Shown in pieces: positions 29,977-38,655 of a stretch of 64,000 nt of DNA. This DNA is from JACCZR01 sp035296565 (GTDB taxonomy: Bacteria > Actinomycetota > Thermoleophilia > Solirubrobacterales > Thermoleophilaceae), in contig DATHAQ010000028.1 of the NCBI GenBank assembly GCA_035296565.1, positions 114,349 through 178,348 of the forward strand, given 5' to 3'. Numbering within the stretch: position 1 is the first letter of the stretch; the number at the start of each line of letters is the position of its first letter. The translations under genes were made by a program, and so were the position numbers. The notes beneath the pieces are model-generated. The model made no database searches. It had not been told where the DNA came from and saw nothing but the letters and a program-made list of their open reading frames with translations.

Positions 29977-31307
29977 CCACCGAGCTGATCACACTGGGCG
30001 CCTCGCACAAGACGGCGCCGCTGGCGCTGCGCGAGCGCCTCGCCCTGCCCGAGGGCCGCGCCGCGCGCGTGATGGCCGAGCTCGTGGGCCACCACGCGGT
30101 GCACGAAGCCGTGGCCATCTCCACCTGCAACCGCACCGAGATCGTGCTGGTGGCGGCCGACCCCGTCGAGGCCGAGTCGGTCACGCTGTCGGTGCTGGCG
30201 CGCGAGGCCGAGATCAGGCCAACCGAGCTGCTCGGCCACCTCTACTCCGTGCACGGCCGCGAGGCGGTCTCCCACCTGTTCGAGGTGGCCTCCGGGCTGG
30301 ACTCGATGATCGTCGGCGAGGCCGAGGTGCAGGGACAGGTCAAGCGCGCCTACGAGCTGGCGCTGGTGGAGGGCGCCACCGGCCCGATCGCCAACCGCCT
30401 GTTCCGCGAGGCGCTGGCCACGGGCAAGCGCGTGCGCACCAACACGGGCGTGAGCCGCTCGCGGGTGTCCGTGTCCAGCGTGGCGGTGGAGCTGGCGGCG
30501 GACATGCTCGGCGACCTCTCCCAGCGCCGCGTGCTGGTCGTCGGCGCCGGTGAGAACGGCGAGTTGACCGCTCGCGCCCTGAGCGAGCGCGGCGTGCAGA
30601 CAGTGTTCGTGGCCAACCGCCACTACGACCGGGCGATCGGGCTGGCCTCGCGCTTCGGCGGCGGCGCCGTACGCTTCGACGAGCTGCCCGCGGAGCTCGA
30701 GCGCGCGGACATCGTGGTCAGCAGCACGGGCTCGCCGCACCAGATCATCGGGCGCGACGAGCTGCAGCTGGTCGCCTCGGCGCGGGCCGGCCGGCCGCTG
30801 GTGCTGATCGACATCGCCGTCCCGCGCGACATCGACCCGACCGTGCGCGACCTGCCGGGCATCGCTCTCTACGACATGGACGACCTGCAGCGCGCGGTGG
30901 ACCGCAACGTCTCGGCCCGCGAGGCCGAGGCCACCCGGGCGCGGACGCTGGTGGAGGGCGACGTGGAGCGCTTCGAGCAGTTCCTCGCGCGGCTGGACGT
31001 GCTGCCCACGGTGGCCGCGCTGCGCGAGCGGGGCGAGGCGATCGCGCAACAGGTGCTGCGCGAGAACGAGCCCCGCTGGGAGTCCATGTCCGAGGCCGAC
31101 CGCGCGCGCCTGGAGGCCATGGCCCGCTCGATAGTCGCCCGGCTGCTGCACGAGCCCACGCTCCGGCTCAAGGGCGGCGCGGGCGAGGAGGACTCCTATC
31201 TCCACGTGCAGGCGGTGCGTGAGCTGTTCGCGCTCGAGGCCTCGACGGAGGAGCGCCCCGCCGCCTCGGTGACCGAGCTGGGCTCCCGCCGCCGCCGCCG
31301 CGGGTGA
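29973..31307 (+). CDS. hemA: glutamyl-tRNA reductase
   Basis: 444 residues, full length. It makes glutamate-1-semialdehyde from Glu-tRNA, the first committed step of C5-pathway tetrapyrrole synthesis. The catalytic Cys lies in ISTCNRTEIVLV. The NADPH-binding segment is RVLVVGAGENGELTARAL, and GLDSMIVGEAEVQGQVKRA is the conserved substrate loop. A C-terminal dimerisation region follows. It overlaps the CcmD-like gene (ATGA) and hemC (GTGA), so haem synthesis and haem export are co-transcribed. Confidence 0.95.
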   Translation: MTTELITLGASHKTAPLALRERLALPEGRAARVMAELVGHHAVHEAVAISTCNRTEIVLVAADPVEAESVTLSVLAREAEIRPTELLGHLYSVHGREAVSHLFEVASGLDSMIVGEAEVQGQVKRAYELALVEGATGPIANRLFREALATGKRVRTNTGVSRSRVSVSSVAVELAADMLGDLSQRRVLVVGAGENGELTARALSERGVQTVFVANRHYDRAIGLASRFGGGAVRFDELPAELERADIVVSSTGSPHQIIGRDELQLVASARAGRPLVLIDIAVPRDIDPTVRDLPGIALYDMDDLQRAVDRNVSAREAEATRARTLVEGDVERFEQFLARLDVLPTVAALRERGEAIAQQVLRENEPRWESMSEADRARLEAMARSIVARLLHEPTLRLKGGAGEEDSYLHVQAVRELFALEASTEERPAASVTELGSRRRRRG

Positions 31308-32170
31308 GGCTCGGCACCCGCGGCAGCGCCCTGGCGCTGGCCCAGGCGCGGCTGGTGGCCGACCTGCTGGGGGGCGCCGAGATCGTGGAGGTCGAGACCT
31401 CGGGTGACCGCGGTGCGACGGGCGACAAGGCCCGCTTCGTCAAGGAGCTCGAGGAGGCATTGCTGACCGGCGAGGTCGACCTGGCCGTGCACTCGGCCAA
31501 GGACGTGCCCGCCGCCCTCCCCGCGGGGCTGGCGCTGGTGGGGGCGCCCGACCGCGCCGACGCCCGTGACGCGTTGTGCGGCGCCGCCTCGCTCACCGAT
31601 CTGCCCGAGGGCGCCTCGGTGGGGACGGCCAGCGTCCGGCGGCGCTCGCAATTGCTGGCGCTGCGCCCCGACCTCGAGGTGGCCGAGCTGCGCGGCAACG
31701 TGGACACGCGCCTGCGCAAGCTGGCCGAGGGCGAGCACGCGGCGATCGTGCTGGCCTGCGCCGGGCTCGATCGGCTGGGGCGGCGGGACGAGGGCAACCC
31801 GATGACCGAGCTGGTGCCCGCCGCGGGCCAGGGCTGCATCGCGCTGGAGGCCCGCGCCGACGACTCTGCGGCAGCCGAGGCCGGCGCCTCGGTCACCGAC
31901 CCGGACTCGCTGGTGCGCCTCACCGCCGAGCGCGCGCTTGTCACCGCACTCGATGCGACATGCGACACGCCGGTGGGCGCCCTGGCCAGGCTCGACGGCC
32001 AGGCCCTGCGCCTGACGGCCTATGCCGGGCTGCCCGACGGCAGCGTCTGGGTACGCGACGAGCACGAGGGCTCGGCCGCCGAGCCCTCGGCCCTGGGCGG
32101 CCAGGTGGCCGAGCGGCTCGTGGCCGCCGGGGCCGGGGAGATCCTCGACGAGGCCGAGGGGGCGGCGTGA
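31304..32170 (+). CDS. hemC: hydroxymethylbilane synthase (porphobilinogen deaminase)
   Basis: 288 residues. It polymerises four porphobilinogens to hydroxymethylbilane. GTRGSALALAQARLVA, GDKARFVKELEEALLTGEVD, HSAKDVPAALP and GTASVRRRSQLLALRP are the expected domain 1/2 motifs. The dipyrromethane-attaching Cys is in DATCDTPVGALA. GTG 31304 overlaps the hemA stop. hemB is absent from this operon. Confidence 0.95.
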   Translation: MRLGTRGSALALAQARLVADLLGGAEIVEVETSGDRGATGDKARFVKELEEALLTGEVDLAVHSAKDVPAALPAGLALVGAPDRADARDALCGAASLTDLPEGASVGTASVRRRSQLLALRPDLEVAELRGNVDTRLRKLAEGEHAAIVLACAGLDRLGRRDEGNPMTELVPAAGQGCIALEARADDSAAAEAGASVTDPDSLVRLTAERALVTALDATCDTPVGALARLDGQALRLTAYAGLPDGSVWVRDEHEGSAAEPSALGGQVAERLVAAGAGEILDEAEGAA

Positions 32171-33636
32171 GCCTGGGCATCGTTCACCTGGTCGGCGCCG
32201 GCCCCGGAGACCCGGGCCTGATGACGGCCCGCTCGCTCGAGCTGATCACGCGGGCCGACGCGATCCTCTACGACCGGCTGATCCCCGCCGGCTCGCTCGC
32301 GGGTGCGCGTGAGGACTGCGAGCTGGTCTACGTCGGCAAGGCGCCGGGCTCGGTGGCCATGGCCCAGGAGCAGATCGACGCACGGCTGGTGGAGCTGGCG
32401 CGGGCGGGCAAGCGCGTCGTGCGGCTCAAGGGAGGGGACCCGTTCGTGTTCGGCCGCGGCGGCGAGGAGGCGGCCGCGCTCGATGCCGCCGACGTGCGCT
32501 TCGAGGTGGTGCCGGGCGTGACCGCCGGGGTTGCGGCGCCCGCCTACGCCGGCATCCCCGTCACCCACCGCGACGCGGCCTCCGCCGTGGCCTTCGTGAC
32601 CGGGCACGAGGACCCCGAAAAGCCCGAGACCGCCATCGACTGGCCCGCCCTCGCCGCCTTCCCCGGGACGCTCGTCTTCTACATGGGCGTGAAGAACCTG
32701 CCCAAGATCGTCGAGCGGCTGATCGCCACCGGCCGGCCTGCCGAGGAGCCCGCCGCGGTCGTGGCCCAGGGCACGCTTCCCACTCAGCGGGCGGTCAGGG
32801 CCCCGCTCTCCGAGCTCTCGGCCCGGGTGGCCGAAGCGGATGTCGGGCCGCCGGCGGTGACGGTGGTCGGTGAGGTCGCGGGGCTGGACCTGACGTGGCT
32901 GGAACAGCGGCCGCTGCACGGGCGGACGATCGCCGTCACGCGAGCGCGGGCCCAGGCCAGCGAGCTCGCGCGGCGCCTGCGGGACCTGGGTGCCGAGGTG
33001 GTCGAGACGCCGGCGATACGAATCGTGCCCAAGCCCCCGCCCATCGCGTTGGCCGAGATCGAGAGCTACCCGCTCGTCTGCCTGACGAGCCCGAACGGCG
33101 CCGAGCTGCTGCTCGAAGGCCTGGCGGCGCACGGCAAGGACGCGCGCTCGCTGGCCGGGGCCACGCTTGCCGCGATCGGTCCCGGGACGGCGGCGGCGCT
33201 GGGAGAGCGGGGCCTACGCCCCGACGTGGTCCCGCCGCGCTCGATCGCCGAGTCGCTGGTCGAGTCGCTGGAGGACCTGGAGGTGGATGGGCGGCGGGTG
33301 CTGGTGGCCCGCGCCGAGGAGGCCCGCGACGTGCTGCCCGACGCCCTGCGCGAGCGCGGCGCCGAGGTGGACGTGGTGGCGCTCTACGAAACCGTGGCCG
33401 AGCCGCTCGGGGAGGAGGAGCGCGCCGCGCTGGCCCGGGCCACCGACGTGACGTTCACCGCCTCCTCGACCGTGCGCTTCCTCATGCAGGCGCTCGACGG
33501 CGAGCTTCCGCCTGGCCCGCGGGTGGTCTCCATCGGCCCGGTGACCAGCGCTACCGCGCGCGAGCACGGCCTCGCGGTCGGGGTGGAGGCGACCAGGCAT
33601 GACCTGGACGGGCTGGTGGAGGCCCTGCTGCGGTGA
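32167..33636 (+). CDS. uroporphyrin-III C-methyltransferase/uroporphyrinogen-III synthase fusion
   Basis: 489 residues in two domains. Residues 1-240 are the SAM-dependent CobA/SUMT methyltransferase (LVGAGPGDPGLMTARSLEL, VVRLKGGDPFVFGRGGEEA, VTPGVTAG-like segment, THRD). Residues 245-489 are the HemD domain that closes hydroxymethylbilane to uroporphyrinogen III (TIAVTRARAQASELARRL, VCLTSPNGAELLLEGL, VTFTASSTVRFLM). The fusion serves both haem and siroheme/cobalamin routes. GTG 32167 overlaps the hemC stop, and the next gene overlaps by 4 nt. Confidence 0.94.
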   Translation: MSLGIVHLVGAGPGDPGLMTARSLELITRADAILYDRLIPAGSLAGAREDCELVYVGKAPGSVAMAQEQIDARLVELARAGKRVVRLKGGDPFVFGRGGEEAAALDAADVRFEVVPGVTAGVAAPAYAGIPVTHRDAASAVAFVTGHEDPEKPETAIDWPALAAFPGTLVFYMGVKNLPKIVERLIATGRPAEEPAAVVAQGTLPTQRAVRAPLSELSARVAEADVGPPAVTVVGEVAGLDLTWLEQRPLHGRTIAVTRARAQASELARRLRDLGAEVVETPAIRIVPKPPPIALAEIESYPLVCLTSPNGAELLLEGLAAHGKDARSLAGATLAAIGPGTAAALGERGLRPDVVPPRSIAESLVESLEDLEVDGRRVLVARAEEARDVLPDALRERGAEVDVVALYETVAEPLGEEERAALARATDVTFTASSTVRFLMQALDGELPPGPRVVSIGPVTSATAREHGLAVGVEATRHDLDGLVEALLR

Positions 33637-34439
33637 TCGTCTCCCTGCTCACCGACTACGGCCACGAGGACGACTTCGTCGGGGTGATGCACGGCGTGAT
33701 CGCGGGCATCGCCCCCGAGGCGCGGGTGATCGACATCAGCCACGGCATGCCGCACTACGGCGTGCAGCGCGCCGCCTTGGTGCTTGCGCGCGCCCTGCCC
33801 TACGTCCCTACCGGCGTGCATGTGGCCGTCGTGGACCCGCAGGTGGGGACCGAGCGGCGCGCCCTGGCCGTGCGCTGCGCGGAGGAGGACCGTCTGCTCG
33901 TGGGTCCCGACAACGGGCTGCTCAGCCTGGCCTGGGAGCGCTTCGGTGGGGTGGTGGAGGCGGTCGACGTGACGCGCTCGCCTCATCGGCTGGAGCCGGT
34001 CAGCGCCACCTTCCACGGCCGCGACCTCTTCGCTCCGGTCGCCGCCCGGCTGGCGACCGGCGCCGAGCTGGCCGACGCGGGCGAACGGGTCGAGCCCGAC
34101 CAGCTGCAGGCGCTCGACCTGCCTCGGGCGCGAACCGAGGGCCGCACGCTGGTCGCCCACGTCCTGAGCCTCGACCGCTTCGGGAACGCCGCTCTGAACG
34201 TCGGCCACGACGGGCTCGCAGGCACCGGCCTGACGCTGGGCCGCCCCGTGGGGCTGGAGATCCGGGGCGAGGGGCGCCCCGCCACCTTCACGCAGACCTT
34301 CGCCGACGTGGCGAGCGGCGACGTTCTGGTCTACGAGGACGCCTACCGCTCGCTCGCGATCGCGGTGAACCGCGGCGACGCCGGCACCGAGCTCGGGCTC
34401 ACGCCCGGGGACGAGGTCCGGCTGCGGTCCGAGGGCTGA
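33633..34439 (+). CDS. SAM hydrolase (SAM hydroxide adenosyltransferase, DUF62)
   Basis: 268 residues. The family hydrolyses S-adenosylmethionine to adenosine and methionine. LLTDYGHEDDFVGVMHGVI, VIDISHGMPHYGVQRAAL, VVDPQVGTERRALAVR, LLVGPDNGLLSLAWE and SATFHGRDLFAPVAA cover the conserved N-domain, with the Asp-Arg-His catalytic set expected in these blocks. The C-domain has LDRFGNAALNV and FADVASGDVLVYEDAYRSLA. It is coupled to cobA-hemD (GTGA) and precedes birA by 2 nt. A link to SAM use by the methyltransferase is only suggested by position. Confidence 0.88.
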   Translation: MIVSLLTDYGHEDDFVGVMHGVIAGIAPEARVIDISHGMPHYGVQRAALVLARALPYVPTGVHVAVVDPQVGTERRALAVRCAEEDRLLVGPDNGLLSLAWERFGGVVEAVDVTRSPHRLEPVSATFHGRDLFAPVAARLATGAELADAGERVEPDQLQALDLPRARTEGRTLVAHVLSLDRFGNAALNVGHDGLAGTGLTLGRPVGLEIRGEGRPATFTQTFADVASGDVLVYEDAYRSLAIAVNRGDAGTELGLTPGDEVRLRSEG

Positions 34440-34441
34440 CC

Positions 34442-35131
34442 GTGCTCGGCCTTCCCCGCCTTCATCACCGCCTGGTCGGCTCCACCAACGAGCGCGCGAA
34501 GGAGCTGGCCGCCGCCGGTGCGCCGCACGGGACGCTGGTCACCGCGGACGAGCAGAGCGCGGGGCGCGGGCGCCAGGGACGAGCGTGGAGTGCGCCGGCG
34601 GGCACGTCGATACTCGCCTCCCTGGTGCTGCGCGAGTTCGACGAGCTGCTGCCGCTGGTGGCCTCGGTCGCGGTGGCCGAGGCCTGCGAGGCGGCCGGGG
34701 TCAACTGCGCGATCAAATGGCCCAACGACGTCTGGATCGACGGCCGAAAGGTGGCGGGCATCCTCGTGGAGGGCCGCCCGCAGGAGGGCTGGGCCGTGCT
34801 CGGCGTGGGCCTGAACGTCTCCACGACCGCGGACCAACTCCCCGACGAGTTGCGCGAGATCGCCACCTCGCTGGAGATCGCCGCCCGTCGCTCGCCGTCG
34901 CGCGAGGCAATGCTGGAAACCGTGCTCGCCACCCTGGAGTCCCGGCTGGAGGACCCGCGGGACACGGTTCTCGCGGCCTGGTCCGAGCGCGACGCGCTGC
35001 GGGGCCGCCAGCTGCGCTGGGACGGCGGGCGGGGAGTAGGGGCGGGGGTCGACAGGTCGGGCGCGCTCCTGGTCGACACCGACGACGGGCAGGTCGCCCT
35101 TGACGCCGGTGAAGTACACATAGGGAGCTGA
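34442..35131 (+). CDS. birA: biotin--[acetyl-CoA-carboxylase] ligase
   Basis: 229 residues. It is monofunctional: the catalytic and C-terminal domains are present without the N-terminal repressor HTH. The biotinyl-AMP loop reads SAGRGRQGRAWSAPAGTSIL, and the central motif is IKWPNDVWIDGRKVAGILVE with the active-site Lys. LGVGLNVSTTADQLPDE follows. GTG 34442 starts 2 nt after the SAM-hydrolase stop. Confidence 0.92.
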   Translation: MLGLPRLHHRLVGSTNERAKELAAAGAPHGTLVTADEQSAGRGRQGRAWSAPAGTSILASLVLREFDELLPLVASVAVAEACEAAGVNCAIKWPNDVWIDGRKVAGILVEGRPQEGWAVLGVGLNVSTTADQLPDELREIATSLEIAARRSPSREAMLETVLATLESRLEDPRDTVLAAWSERDALRGRQLRWDGGRGVGAGVDRSGALLVDTDDGQVALDAGEVHIGS

Positions 35132-35133
35132 CC

Positions 35134-35340
35134 GTGCCGGCCCACGCGATCCATCCCGACGATGCCGGCTGGGACGAGGCCCGCCGGGCCCGGAACCTGG
35201 CGGTCGACCAGCGTCCCGATCTGGTCGTCGTGCCCGAGAGCGCCGAGGAGGTCGCTGGCACCGTGCGCCACGCCGCCGAGAACGACCTCGCGGTGGCCGT
35301 CCAGGGACGCGGCCACGCGGCGAGGGCACACGCGTGGTGA
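35134..35340 (+). pseudogene. N-terminal fragment of a FAD-linked oxidoreductase (FAD_binding_4 type)
   Basis: 68 codons. The stretch from HPDDAGWDEARRARNLAVDQ through VVVPESAEEVAGTVRHAAEN to VQGRGHAARAHAW matches, from memory, the first 60 residues of berberine-bridge-type FAD oxidases, up to the GxGH flavin-binding loop. It then ends abruptly. A full enzyme has about 450 residues, and no continuation is found in any frame before the terminator at 35363. It is the last reading frame of the ccm-hem operon, 2 nt after birA, and is interpreted as a deletion remnant. Confidence 0.65.
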
Positions 35341-35362
35341 TCCGCTCGGACCACCCCATTCC

Positions 35363-35391
35363 ACCGGCCGGCTAGCCGCGCGTCGGCCGGT
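35363..35391. terminator. bidirectional hairpin between the hem operon and the helicase gene
   Basis: ACCGGCCG and CGGCCGGT form a perfect 8-bp stem around a 13-nt loop, placed between two convergent genes (ends at 35340 and 35398). No U-tract is present, as is usual in this GC-rich lineage. Confidence 0.5.
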
Positions 35392-35397
35392 CGATCG

Positions 35398-37953
35398 TTA
35401 CGCCGCGTCGCGCTCGGGGCCGGCGGTCTCCTCGCCGCCCGTCTCCTGGGTCTCCAGGACCTTCGGCTGCTTGGCGGCGTCGACCTTGCCCGCGCCGTTG
35501 CCCCCCTCGCCTCCGCCGCCCTTGCGGCGCCGGCGGCGTCCGCCGCGCCGACGGCGCCCCTTGGGGAAGTTGCGCAGCAGCTCGCGGGCCAGCGCCGAGG
35601 GCTTTCGGGCCATCCGGGTGCGGGCGCCGTCAATGAGCTGCCGGGCCTCGGGCGTGTGGGTGCGCGCGGCAGCCAGGAGCGCGGCCGCCAGGCGGCGGTC
35701 CTGCTTTCGGGCCGCCTGCACGATGCGCCTGGCGTTGCGGGCGTGTGCGGCGCCGGAGGAGTTGACCAGCAGTCCGAGCAGGCGCTTGGTCTCCGGCCAG
35801 CGCTGCACGGCGTACTCCTCGTGCACGTCCTGGGTGAACTCGGCGAGATCCCAGGTCCAGCGCGAGGCCTGATCGCGGCGGCCTATCTGGCGCTCGGCCA
35901 GGGCCTGGAGCATGATCTTCACGCCCTCGCGGCGCTCGTCGCGCGCCCAGGTCCCGACCAGCTCGACGGCCTCGGCGAAGGCCTCGGGATCGCGCAGGTT
36001 GCCGACCTCGGTCAGCGCGCGCTGGCGCAGCTGCGAGTTGCGGTTGCGCTGCAGGCAGGTGAGCAGGAAGCGGCGGCGTAGCTCGCCGGTCTGGTCGAAG
36101 TGGAGCATGGCCCGGGCGCGCCGCCAGTTGTTCGAGGCCACCCGGGCTCCGGCCAGGGCGGCCCAGACGTGCTGCTCGTTCCAGGACAGGTGCTCGACGG
36201 CGATCCGCCACAGCTCGCGCTCGAAGACCTGCGCGCGACGGTCGGGGTCGGCGGTCACCGGCAGGACGCGGCGCTCGACCCGCAGCCTGCGCCCGCGGCC
36301 GCGGCGAACCGGGCCAACCACGATGGCGCCGCCGCGGTAGACGTCGCGATCGAGCAGCGAGTGGAGGGTCACCACCGGGTCGTCGTTGGTGGTCGCCGGG
36401 TGGACGAAGTCCACGACGATGCCCGCTTCCTTGCCGGGGGTGCGGCGCGTCACACGGCCGACGCGCTGCTGGTAGACGCGCCGTGAGGCGGTGGGCGCCA
36501 GGTGCATGCAGACGGTGGCGCGCGGCGAGTTCCAGCCCTCGGCCAGCAGCTGCGCGTTGACGAGCACGTCGATGTCGCCGCGCTCGTAGGAGGCGAGGGT
36601 GCGCGTCAGCTCGCGCTTGGGCGTCTCGCCCGAGACGGCCTTGGCCTTGATCCCTGCGGCCTGCATCGCGTCGGCCACGTTGTGCGCGTGGCGCACGCCC
36701 GCGGCGTAGACCACGCCGGGCACGTCCCGGAAGCGCACCTTGTAGAGGTCGGCGACCGCGATGTTGAACGGCGCCTGGTCGAGCAGCTCGGCCAGCTCTT
36801 CCTGGTCGAAGTCCTGGTCGACTTCCCCGCGGCGCAGGGGCACGTTGGCGATCGAGCGCACGCCAACGCCGGGGGGGATGCGTACGCAGCGCAGCGCCGA
36901 GATGACGCCGCGCCGGGCGGCCTGCGCCAGGTCGAAGCGAGAGGTCTGGGTGGGGAAGAGATCGGTGACGTGGCGGGCGATGAGCGCGCCGGTGGCGGTC
37001 ATGCCGACGAAGACGGGACCGGTCCACTGGCGGATGGCAGCGCTGGTCTTCTCGCCCAGCGCGGTGTGCGCCTCGTCGCAGATGACGACCGTGTAGGCGT
37101 CCGAGACCTTGCCGGCGTTGCGCACGAACCACTGGTAGGTCTCGACGGTGACTGGGCCGCCGGCATCTGGCTCGTCGCCGTTGCGGCCCAACAGCGGGGC
37201 GCTACCGCGGCCGCGGTAGCCGCGCGTGCGCAGCTCCTCCTGGAACTGCTCGACCAGGTTGCGGCGGTGGGTGAGGATCAGGACGCCGCCGGTGCGCGAG
37301 GCCTCGACGAAGCCCATGGCGGCGACGGTCTTGCCGGCGCCGGTGGCGTGCTCGAACCAGAAGCGGCGATCGGCGCCGGGGTCGTCGGTCGGAGCGGCCT
37401 CCTCGTCGACCTCGTCGGACTCGGCGTCCGGGTCCCAATCGACGGGCTCCTCGTCGTCGTCGACCCGGTCGTCCCCGACGGGCTCCTCGTCGTCCTCGTC
37501 CTCCTCATCGTCGTCCTCGTCTTCCAGCTCGAGCTCCGGCTCGGGATCGGTGGCCGGCAACGGCTCCGGATCCTCAGCTGGGCTGCTGCCGTTGCGAGAG
37601 GCCGACTCCTGGATGTCCGAGGTCAGGGCGATCAGCGTGCCCGAGAGGGCGTCCACCTGGTGGGCCGAGAGCGTCGTGCCGTCGGCCAGGTGCGGCTCGT
37701 CCTCGGCGAGCAGGCGCTCCAGGCCCAGCATGAGCGAATACTCGCGGCGCCAGGCCAGCGAGGGGTCCTCGCGGCCCTGCCCGATCTCGGCGAGCGCTGC
37801 ATCCAGGGCACGGCGCCGAGCTGTCCCGGGGGCGAGGGCGACCGCCGGATCCTCTCCTTCGAGCACGAAGGACTCGCGAGCGAATCGCTCGGCGCGTTTG
37901 AGCTCGGCGCCGGTCACCGGCACCTCTGCGGTCTGCTGATGGCTGTCAGCCAC
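35398..37953 (-). CDS. DEAH-box SF2 helicase with acidic insertion and basic C-terminal tail
   Basis: 851 residues. A Q-motif-like TLSAHQVDALSGTLIAL (about 94-110) is separated from Walker A (ATGAGKT, 203-209) by residues 121-195, which are almost entirely Asp, Glu and Pro. Further motifs are ILTHRRNLVEQF (Ia), VICDEAHTAL (II), GMTATG (III), LVNAQLLAEGWNSP (V) and QRVGRVTRRTPGKEAG (VI), matching SF2 restriction-type/repair helicases. The C-terminal half is helical and Arg-rich, ending in KGRRRRGGRRRRRKGG plus a glycine-rich tail. The role in DNA or RNA metabolism is unknown. No nuclease or methylase partner is adjacent. Confidence 0.8.
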   Translation of the reverse strand: MADSHQQTAEVPVTGAELKRAERFARESFVLEGEDPAVALAPGTARRRALDAALAEIGQGREDPSLAWRREYSLMLGLERLLAEDEPHLADGTTLSAHQVDALSGTLIALTSDIQESASRNGSSPAEDPEPLPATDPEPELELEDEDDDEEDEDDEEPVGDDRVDDDEEPVDWDPDAESDEVDEEAAPTDDPGADRRFWFEHATGAGKTVAAMGFVEASRTGGVLILTHRRNLVEQFQEELRTRGYRGRGSAPLLGRNGDEPDAGGPVTVETYQWFVRNAGKVSDAYTVVICDEAHTALGEKTSAAIRQWTGPVFVGMTATGALIARHVTDLFPTQTSRFDLAQAARRGVISALRCVRIPPGVGVRSIANVPLRRGEVDQDFDQEELAELLDQAPFNIAVADLYKVRFRDVPGVVYAAGVRHAHNVADAMQAAGIKAKAVSGETPKRELTRTLASYERGDIDVLVNAQLLAEGWNSPRATVCMHLAPTASRRVYQQRVGRVTRRTPGKEAGIVVDFVHPATTNDDPVVTLHSLLDRDVYRGGAIVVGPVRRGRGRRLRVERRVLPVTADPDRRAQVFERELWRIAVEHLSWNEQHVWAALAGARVASNNWRRARAMLHFDQTGELRRRFLLTCLQRNRNSQLRQRALTEVGNLRDPEAFAEAVELVGTWARDERREGVKIMLQALAERQIGRRDQASRWTWDLAEFTQDVHEEYAVQRWPETKRLLGLLVNSSGAAHARNARRIVQAARKQDRRLAAALLAAARTHTPEARQLIDGARTRMARKPSALARELLRNFPKGRRRRGGRRRRRKGGGGEGGNGAGKVDAAKQPKVLETQETGGEETAGPERDAA

Positions 37954-38157
37954 TTGAGCCTGTCTCTTCGGATGAGGAGTCGGACCGAGCCGCTACTGCG
38001 CTTCGAAGGAACGATGCGAGAGGAGCGGCGGGGTCCGGCCTTCTAGGTCGTCGCCACCGGGATCCGGGGCGACGCTGGCACCGCCCCTCCGCGGGCGGTG
38101 TTGGTCCCTATTAAAGCACCGCAGAACCAGTTTCGGGGTCTGTCACCCTTTCGGGCG

Positions 38158-38655
38158 ATGGTCAGGGTGCTTGCCCTTTTCGCCTGTGCCGCGGTCGTTG
38201 CGGGTTGCGGGGCCGACTCCGGTGACGGCCGGGCCAAGGCCCCGGCAGGCTCGGTCCAGCTCCGGAGCGGCGGCAAGCCCGCATTCCAGCGCGAGCTGCG
38301 CGAGCTGAGGGGCAAGCCGGTGGTGGTCAACAAGTGGGCGTCGTGGTGCAGCCCGTGCCGCGCCGAGTTCCCGTTCCTCGCGCGTCAGGCCGAGCAGCGC
38401 AAGGGCAAGGTCGCGTTCCTCGGCGTGGACGCCCAGGACGTCGAGTCCGATGCCCGCGAGTTCCTCCGCGAGGAGCCCGTGCCCTACCCCAGCTACAGCG
38501 ACCCCGAGCAGGACATCGCCGGGCTGTTCAACGGCAAGGTGGCGTTCCCGGCCACCGCTTTCTACGACAGAGCGGGAAAGCTCGTGTATCTCAAGCAGGG
38601 TGGGTACGCGAGCGAGAGGAAGCTCTCCGAGGACATCGGCCGCTACGCGCGCTGA
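38158..38655 (+). CDS. TlpA/ResA-like thioredoxin lipoprotein
   Basis: 165 residues. A lipoprotein signal (MVRVLALFACAAVVAGC, lipobox VAGC) is followed by a thioredoxin domain with the redox motif WASWCSPCRAEFPFLARQ and cis-Pro region VAFPATAFYDRAG. This class reduces apocytochrome c or other exported thiols outside the membrane, which would fit the nearby ccm operon functionally. ATG 38158 directly precedes the signal peptide. The 204-nt region shared with the divergent helicase gene shows no clear promoter beyond AT-rich TTAAAG near 38110. Confidence 0.85.
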   Translation: MVRVLALFACAAVVAGCGADSGDGRAKAPAGSVQLRSGGKPAFQRELRELRGKPVVVNKWASWCSPCRAEFPFLARQAEQRKGKVAFLGVDAQDVESDAREFLREEPVPYPSYSDPEQDIAGLFNGKVAFPATAFYDRAGKLVYLKQGGYASERKLSEDIGRYAR

